Assembly: GCA_013180625.2 (NCBI GenBank)
Contig: SNVD02013746.1
Coordinates: forward strand, 496,001-560,000
DNA length: 64,000 nucleotides
Origin: Boswellia sacra
Taxonomy: Eukaryota > Streptophyta > Magnoliopsida > Sapindales > Burseraceae
Reading direction: 5' to 3'
Shown here: positions 57,716 to 64,000 of the stretch, piece after piece
How the letters are laid out: the number at the start of each line of letters is the position of its first letter
Numbering within the stretch: the stretch's first letter is position 1
Position numbers and translations under genes: made by a program
Notes under the pieces: generated by a model
Database searches by the model: none
Seen by the model: the letters and a program-made list of their open reading frames with translations, nothing else
What the model was told of the DNA's origin: nothing

Positions 57716-60700
57716 TCAACCATGGGCTGAAAAGTAAGCAAGTAGGCCCACAAGTGGTGCGTTGATGTAAGTTGTGGGCTCCGACTCTTGGAAATAGGGC
57801 CTGGAATCTGGAAAAGCATCTGTCACATTGGGCCCACCAACTACGGCCCCAACTAGCAAATTTGGATTGGGATTTGGGCTCAGGAAATATCGCGATCCCG
57901 CTTTGCAGCCAATATGGGCCGGATGGGCCTGCACCGATGGTAGTGAGCTGGCCCGGTGGTGGATCCTCTGTGGGTAACGACTACCATAACCAACCATGTA
58001 GGACATCCTCATTGGATTATCTCCAAGGATGTAGTCCACCTGGTAGGACCCGGAAAGCGGAAACATTAGCATTATTGGCATGTATGTTTAATCACGTGAA
58101 GGGGGCTAGGTGCCCTGATGATCATGCCGTTGAATGTGAGGACCACCTCATAGATCGCACAAAGATCTAGCCGTTAAATTTGTCTGATTAGAGGTGGTCC
58201 CCACGATGGAATGGGTGATGTGGATTGGAGAATAAAAGGACCACTTAAAGTTTAAAAATAATAGAAACTATGAGGAAAGGATTAGTCAGTACCTGACGTT
58301 TGGCCAAGTGTTTGAGAAGCGCAGGGGAAGCGGATATCTCGCCACAAGGCACAATCTTGTTTGCATGACTAAGATAATTAGAATAAACCAAAAGTAGGAA
58401 AGACAGGGACGTTACATGTTGCATGTTACTTCCTCCAGCCTTGAAGATCAAGCCACCTTTTGAATTGACAAAATAAAATTAATAAATAAATAAACTATTG
58501 GAATTAATAAATAATTAAACCTGGATTGAGCAATCTAACATAAGAATATGCAGGGTACAGGCTAAGTACAGTTTATTCCAACCGTACCCACAGAAACTTT
58601 GTTAATTAGCAATCAAATTAGCCGCATTTTGAAACATGGAACTTGAAAAAAATTTTGAGCATTTTGAGCCTCTGGCTATATTTTCAAATATACTTGATAC
58701 TTTCAGCTACAGGGGTTATTTGAAATATGCAAAACTTTTTAGAGAAAATGAGAAACATTTTCTAGTTTTTGTGAAAAAACACCTTCAACAAAACCTTTAA
58801 AATGTGTTTTAAAATGCCAAGAAAATAGTGGTGAGACGGTGAGAGCGAAATAATAATAATTATTATTATTATTATTAATATACCGGGAGAGTATTGGACT
58901 TGAGGGTGAGAAATCCCAGGCAATAAAGAACAGATAAACCCATCGGCATTTTGCTTGAAAGACTCGAAGTAGTCAGCTTTTCCCATCAGCACTTCCTGGC
59001 ATAAGAATAAAAAAATAATTATTATTATTAATGACAAGATAATAGACATAAATACATTCACATTCACTATAAATTTGTCTTACATTTTAGCTTCAATGTA
59101 TATTTCCCAATATGCCTTTGTTTCTTATTAATGTTTTGCAAGACCCTATAAGCTCATTCATGCATATAGATATATATATGGATAATGTTTTCTTGGGACA
59201 GAACATCTACAATGAAAGCTTGAAGGCGACGAGATATAAATTGGAAGTCAGCTAGCCATGTTATGTTATCTGAAAAGAGGAAAAAAAAAAAAAAGTGATA
59301 TTGGGAAGCCCTTGATAATAAGTCACAATCACTTTCGAGAAAAGCCATTATTATGAGGGAAAAAAAATAATGGCTATGGCTGAGTTATGGGAAGAACCGT
59401 CGCCAATGCAGCATTGAAGCACATGCATGCAGCAGTTGATCATCACCGACTCAGGACCCACATGACCCAGATCTAAAATAGGTTGAGGCCACCGCAGCAG
59501 GGGGCACACCACCACCTTTGGTTTTGATTGCAGAGACAACACAAAAGGGCTTAATTTCTAGCTATAATTTGATTTACTAATTACTAATTAATTTTTATAT
59601 TTGTTGTTGTCTGTTTATTTATGTGGGTAAAGTGAGGAAACCCTAATAACCTGCTCCTGAAGGAACTGCTCATTTTTTGGCTTTGTTTGCTTCTCCCAAA
59701 CGTCTTTTTTGACTTAAGAGGAGAGGAAAGGCCAGATTGTATTTACGAGAAAATTTGTGCCATCACTAAAGCCAAATTTTGTGCTAAAATCATGTGCAAT
59801 CATTGGGTTAATAAACCCCTTTTTCCTGGTAACCTAATCTAACTTATTAACATTTAAGAACACATATATCTATTTCAACTGATCTGAAGATCTAAAAGGG
59901 TCCAGCTTATAGCCCCATCATCATGGCTCCTAATTCAACCATTATGGTACTTAATCACTCTGTTTAACCAAACATGAATAAATCATCAACATTCATAATA
60001 ATGCATGTGAGAGTGTTTCTACAGAGGAATTAAATGTCATGAATGAATAAGATGAAACGTTTTTAAAAAACATAGAAAACACTTTGATTTATATTTAAGT
60101 TAAATGTCAGCATACAAAGGTCATCTACATCACCTTTAAACTGTTTTGAGTTGATTAAAAGCCTAGAAAAAATGGGAATTTGTCCACCAACATGTGACAC
60201 ACAAGTAACCAATTCACACATTTAAACTGTTTCGGTTGATCTCTAACTCTAAAGCTCTAAAAGCTAACGGAAGTGGGGTCCAACAAGGGTAGTGTAGGAC
60301 CCAGCATTGAGGAGGAGCCCACTAAAAAACCATGATATGATATCTATAAGTTATTCCTCCGCACGTGATCTGCAGACACCCCCCATATTTCTCAAATGTG
60401 ACCGTTATTTACTAAAAACAGTCCCCACATTCCTTACAAAAAAACTCGAAGACAAGAAGAATAAACCCACTGCAGAAGACAAAAGTTTTATAATAATTAA
60501 ATTAATTAAAAAACTATATCATATCATTTTAATCGTATAAAATTATTTTTCGGTCGGTCCATAATTTAAGACATATTATTGGGTCTCATTAATTTTACGA
60601 GTAAGATCTGTAATTTTAAACTAATATTATAATCAACTGAATCATTATTAGGGTTTTACGGATTAAGTACCTTGGAAATGAGAACGTTAATCCCGGCATG

Positions 60701-61903
60701 CTTGTTGTCCCAACCAAACTCATTGATGGTATCTCCTGCTCGTAAAACGACCTCGTTTTTGAAAATGTATTCTCTGTAAGCGCGCCGTCTCGAGGCCTTG
60801 TGCAACCACGCTGCACCCCAGAGCAACTCGTCCTGCAATATAATATTACGATCCCCATGATCATCAGTCAAAGCTCTTTAACATTCTGATGGAAAATCCA
60901 GCGGTTGATATTCGTCTGTGCTATCTCACCTGGTAACCGTTCACGTCGCAGTAAAAAGGGCACACTGCATGGTACAGACTGTTGCTGTACGCCCCCCGGT
61001 GCTTGTCAGCGAACTCGAACACCTAAAAATCCGACACCGTTTTTACACAAACAACGGTCATTTTCTCGCAATATTTTAGTTGAAGAGAGAAACTTTTTGT
61101 TTTGCACTTTTTCATTTTCTCAATTTTCACCCCTAGGGAACCGATTAACAGTGACGTACCTTGATAGCACGATTGAGCAACAGTCTTGAGTACTGCGGGT
61201 CACGTGATCTGAACACAATGGACGCAGCGGCCAATGCAGCAGCCGTTTCCCCTGCCACATCAGACCCTGGGTGGGAGGAGTCGATCTTGTACGCTGTACG
61301 CAGCGTATCCATGTCCTCAGGCCGCTCCCAACAGTTATGATCACTGTACGGATCGCCAACCTGAACGAATAGGACGCCGGGAACCGCCGTCGCTTTTAGT
61401 AAATAATCCGTCGCCCACTTCAGCGCCTTCACGGCGTGCTTCAACTCCGGCCCCATGTTTCGTCCAAAGTCGATAATGCTCCATGCGAGCATCGTCGACG
61501 TGAACGCCATTGGGAAACCGAACTTCACGTTATCTCCAGCGTCGTAGTAACCTCCCGTTAAGTCCACCTGAAACGACAGTAAAATACAGACAAACCGACG
61601 TCAGTTACTTAGATTCTGAAATGTGGTAATAATGAAATGAGGTAGAGGGATCGAGGTAGAGTTGGTACGTACGCCTGCCGTGGCTCCGTCGTGCAATGCG
61701 GAATCGCGTCGCCATCGGACACGTTGATCCGGAGGGAGCCTGCCCGATCGTTGGCCCTCGAAGAAGAGAATGCTCATGTGGAGAGCGGTCTGGTAGTTGT
61801 GGAGGCCACCGCTGATTTGACGGAGCGGCAGGAGCAGGAACAGCAAAAACACAACTCGAAACGGTGAAACATTTCCCGGTGAGGAATGTATGTTTCGCGC
61901 CAT
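57716..61903 (-). CDS. Endo-1,4-beta-glucanase, GH9 class B, seven exons, intact
   Basis: Exons 61673-61903, 61160-61567, 60930-61022, 60671-60832, 58881-58995, 58293-58456 and 57716-58039 join with GT-AG borders into 498 codons with no stop. The start is a hydrophobic signal peptide ([15 protein letters not shown]), so the product is secreted to the wall, where this family cuts beta-1,4-glucans (cellulose, xyloglucan). Family marks are [13 protein letters not shown] (about 84-96), [19 protein letters not shown], a signature ending RIHHR (His 418) and [19 protein letters not shown] with catalytic Asp 469 and Glu 478. There is no C-terminal carbohydrate-binding domain and no membrane anchor after the signal, hence class B. 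An in-frame ATG 12 codons upstream (61939) is less likely because it falls between the TATA box and the expected transcription start. Confidence 0.95.
58851..58878. repeat. (AAT)n/(ATT)n repeat at the intron 5 donor
   Basis: An AAT run turns into an ATT run and touches the minus-strand GTATAT donor of glucanase intron 5. Confidence 0.85.
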
Positions 61904-61953
61904 TTCAGTTGCTGGGGAGTTGAGCGATGAAGAATGCATAACTTACGTTGTTG

Positions 61954-61961
61954 TTATATAA
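61954..61961 (-). promoter_or_regulatory. TATA box of the glucanase gene
   Basis: Minus-strand TTATATAA lies about 55 bases before the chosen ATG. A start of transcription about 30 bases downstream would leave a short leader of roughly 25 bases. Confidence 0.6.
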
Positions 61962-62865
61962 CGAAAAAAGTATCATTGGATTCCAGAGACCTCGCCAATG
62001 GGGTTTTTCCACGTGGATGCACATGACTGGAATCAGTTTGGATTCCAATGCTTGACCCGGACCTTGACTAGTTGTTGGGTCGGGTGAACTAGACCCGTTT
62101 TGTTTTAATGCCGCACCGTGTGGAGTCGCCGTATAGTTAACAGTGTCAAAAAAGTTGGAAAATAATGAGGGGCATGTGTGAGCACCGTCCGATCGATGAA
62201 TGCCACGTGGAATGATGAAGCAGGGTGGGGTCCATGGAGAGATAACATAACTGGATAGGAATGAATGATGATCTGGATTTGGGAATGATCGTAAAGCGTC
62301 AGATTCTTTGACTAAATTTTCTGGGGCCCTGGGGGCTGTTTGAGGGAGGCATGTGAATTTCTGGTTTTATGTTTTAGCTGGCTTGTTCTCGCTGGGATAA
62401 TCTAGAACTCGTTATTCGAGTTTGAGATTAGATTCCTTCATCTTCATGGGATGGAAGTGAAAGTGTAATTAAAATGTTAAATTACGATTTTGGAAGTGTT
62501 TTAAATGATTAAAATCAGTATTTATTTTTCATATTTAATTTGTAGCGTTTAGTGAATATAATTGAAAATGTTATTAAATAAAATAAAATATTTAAACTGT
62601 TTATTTAAAGATAAAATTTATAGGTATTTTATTTTTAAGACCACTCCCTCTCACCCATTTATTAACCATGGCTTTCATGGCTACTAAGAGTAGCCTAATT
62701 CAGTTGGTGCGGTTGAGTCTTTTGTTGTTGTAAAAGCAAGCCTTTATGGAAATGGGCTACTTGTCTAGTTGGGTAGGTTTGGTTGGTTCATTTCAGGTTG
62801 TTCCAAAAACAAATTTGGAAGGTACTTTTTATATCAAACAAACAAGAATTCATGGAAATTTACTA
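61962..62865. other. Glucanase upstream region
   Basis: Promoter region of the minus-strand glucanase to the mini-MULE. Mixed composition near the gene, AT-rich from about 62460. No other gene recognised. Confidence 0.5.
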
Positions 62866-63885
62866 GGAAAAATTAAGAAAATAGACACAATTAGGGGAGT
62901 ATTGTTAAAAAATAGACACATACTGAAAAATTTTCATGTCATAGACACTTTCTTGATAAAAAGACTCAAATACCTTTTGAAATTCAATTTATTCCTAAAC
63001 TCTTTATTTCCTTCTTTCCTTCACTTACCAGTTACCGTGTCCTATTTCCATAACCGTCTGTTGTTGTCTAGCTTCCAATACACCGTCAAAAGTGTAATCC
63101 GAAAAGCAGCAAGAGGAACGAGAAACTTATTCTAGGTTTGGGGATTTGAGGTAGATTTTAGGGATTTTGAATTTGAGGATTTGAGTTTGAGTTCGTATTT
63201 TATATTTATTCTGTGTTTGTGGGGCTAAATGAAGTGTTATTTGGCTGATTTTTTGGTTTGATGTGTGTAAAAATGGTGAAAATCGACACGTTTCTTCGTG
63301 ATGAAGAAGACACTCGACATGTCGAGTTGTGTCGGATGCAAGTAATGTCGAGTGTCGAGTTGTGTCAGATGCAAGTAATGTTGAGTGTCGAGTTATGTCG
63401 GATGCAAGGTAGTGTCGAGTGTCGGATTAATGTGTCTTCGAAAATATACTGTTATCGAGAATCTGACACGACTCGACACATACGTGTCGAGTGTCGAGTT
63501 GTGTCGGATGCAAGGTAATGTCGAGTGTCGGATTAATGTGTCCTCGAAAATAGACTGTTATCGAGAATCCGACACGACTCGACACTTATGTGTCGAGTGT
63601 CGAACGCGCAAGTCTTCGTGCAGTGTCGAGCGTCTGTTCAGCAAGCGCGCAAGTCTTCGCGCGATATATAGCTCTAAATATATCCGTAATTTTAATTTCT
63701 TGTTAGTCCCTATAGTTTATAATTTTATCATTTCATCCCCGAAAAGAGTGTCGGATGCAAGTAATCGGATGCAAGTAATTTCAAAGGGTATTTGAGTCTT
63801 TTTGTCAAGAAAGTGTCTATGGCATGAAAATTTTTCAGGATGTGTAACAAGGCCCCCTAATTGTGTCTATTTTCTCAATTTTCAC
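62866..63885. mobile_element. Mini-MULE (non-autonomous Mutator-like element)
   Basis: A 1020-bp element with the same terminal inverted repeats as MULE-1 and MULE-2 (start GGAAAAATTAAGAAAATAG, end CTATTTTCTCAATTTTCAC). It has a perfect 9-bp target duplication AATTTACTA (62857-62865, 63886-63894). It contains no transposase or ULP1 sequence; its middle is filled by the GTCGAG-type repeats. Likely moved by the transposase of a full-length relative. It stands about 1 kb upstream of the glucanase start. Confidence 0.93.
63300..63650. repeat. GTCGAGTTGTGTCGGATGCA repeat array
   Basis: Repeated words GTGTCGAGT, GTGTCGGATGCAAG and GAATC(C/T)GACACGACTCGACAC. One segment of about 120 bp (63412-63490) recurs at 63507-63585. 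Confidence 0.9.
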
Positions 63886-63894
63886 AATTTACTA

Positions 63895-64000
63895 GTTATC
63901 TAATTTAGTTCCCGTGGTTGAGTAGAGTCTTTCGAGTTTTGCCAAAAATAAACAATCTTTATAACAAATCTATCAATTGGTTTCGCTTCTTGAAGTTATA
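63895..64000. other. Right edge of the window
   Basis: AT-rich, nothing recognised. Confidence 0.4.

Noticed and set aside
61904..61939. Upstream in-frame ATG of the glucanase as the start
   Set aside because: It lies only about 20 bases from the TATA box, before the likely transcription start; the ATG at 61903 leads directly to the signal peptide.

Overview
This is nuclear DNA from a flowering plant, most likely a eudicot. The evidence is AT-rich sequence, spliced genes with GT-AG introns, and plant families (a GH9 class B endoglucanase, a LOG cytokinin-activating enzyme, an O-acetylserine (thiol)lyase). Dense nested Ty1-copia, Ty3-gypsy, Mutator (MULE) and CACTA elements fit the same picture. 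I cannot name the species. No RNA genes or CRISPR arrays were seen.

Only one host gene looks intact: a seven-exon endo-1,4-beta-glucanase on the minus strand at 57716-61903. Two other host loci are relics on the minus strand. One consists of two exons of an endonuclease/exonuclease/phosphatase-family gene (568-1770). The other is a six-exon C-terminal part of an O-acetylserine (thiol)lyase (cysteine synthase), stretched across 11334-55284 because transposons entered two of its introns and carrying stops, frameshifts and a lost splice donor.

Layout: 1-4105 holds the endonuclease relic, simple repeats and a CACTA-end fragment. 4106-10095 is a CACTA element with palindromic GCAACG...CGTTGC subterminal repeats and 3-bp target duplications. 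12008-48903 is one old Ty1-copia element (Copia-A) blown up to 36.9 kb by nested insertions. These are MULE-1 (12684-21563, 9-bp duplication) in its gag, and a large non-autonomous Ty3-type element (called LARD here, 22438-45726) between its protease and integrase. The LARD carries a full-length intronless LOG gene copy. That copy was split by MULE-2 (25618-38927, 9-bp duplication), and MULE-2 was itself entered by a young Ty3-gypsy element (33233-38026). The LARD also contains two solo LTRs. 50225-55198 is a second Ty1-copia element (Copia-B, minus strand). 62866-63885 is a 1-kb mini-MULE of the same family, upstream of the glucanase promoter.

Both large MULEs have the same plan: a mudrA-type transposase on plus, converging on a DUF1985 plus ULP1-like cysteine protease gene on minus, with GTCGAG-type repeat arrays inside each terminal inverted repeat. 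Both transposases carry many stops and both have Asn in place of the Asp of the usual I-S-D-R-H motif. The most unusual objects are the retrotransposon-borne LOG copy, the four-deep insertion stack with readable target duplications at most levels, and the CACTA element carrying an unrecognised cysteine-motif ORF next to a segment related to the LARD interior.
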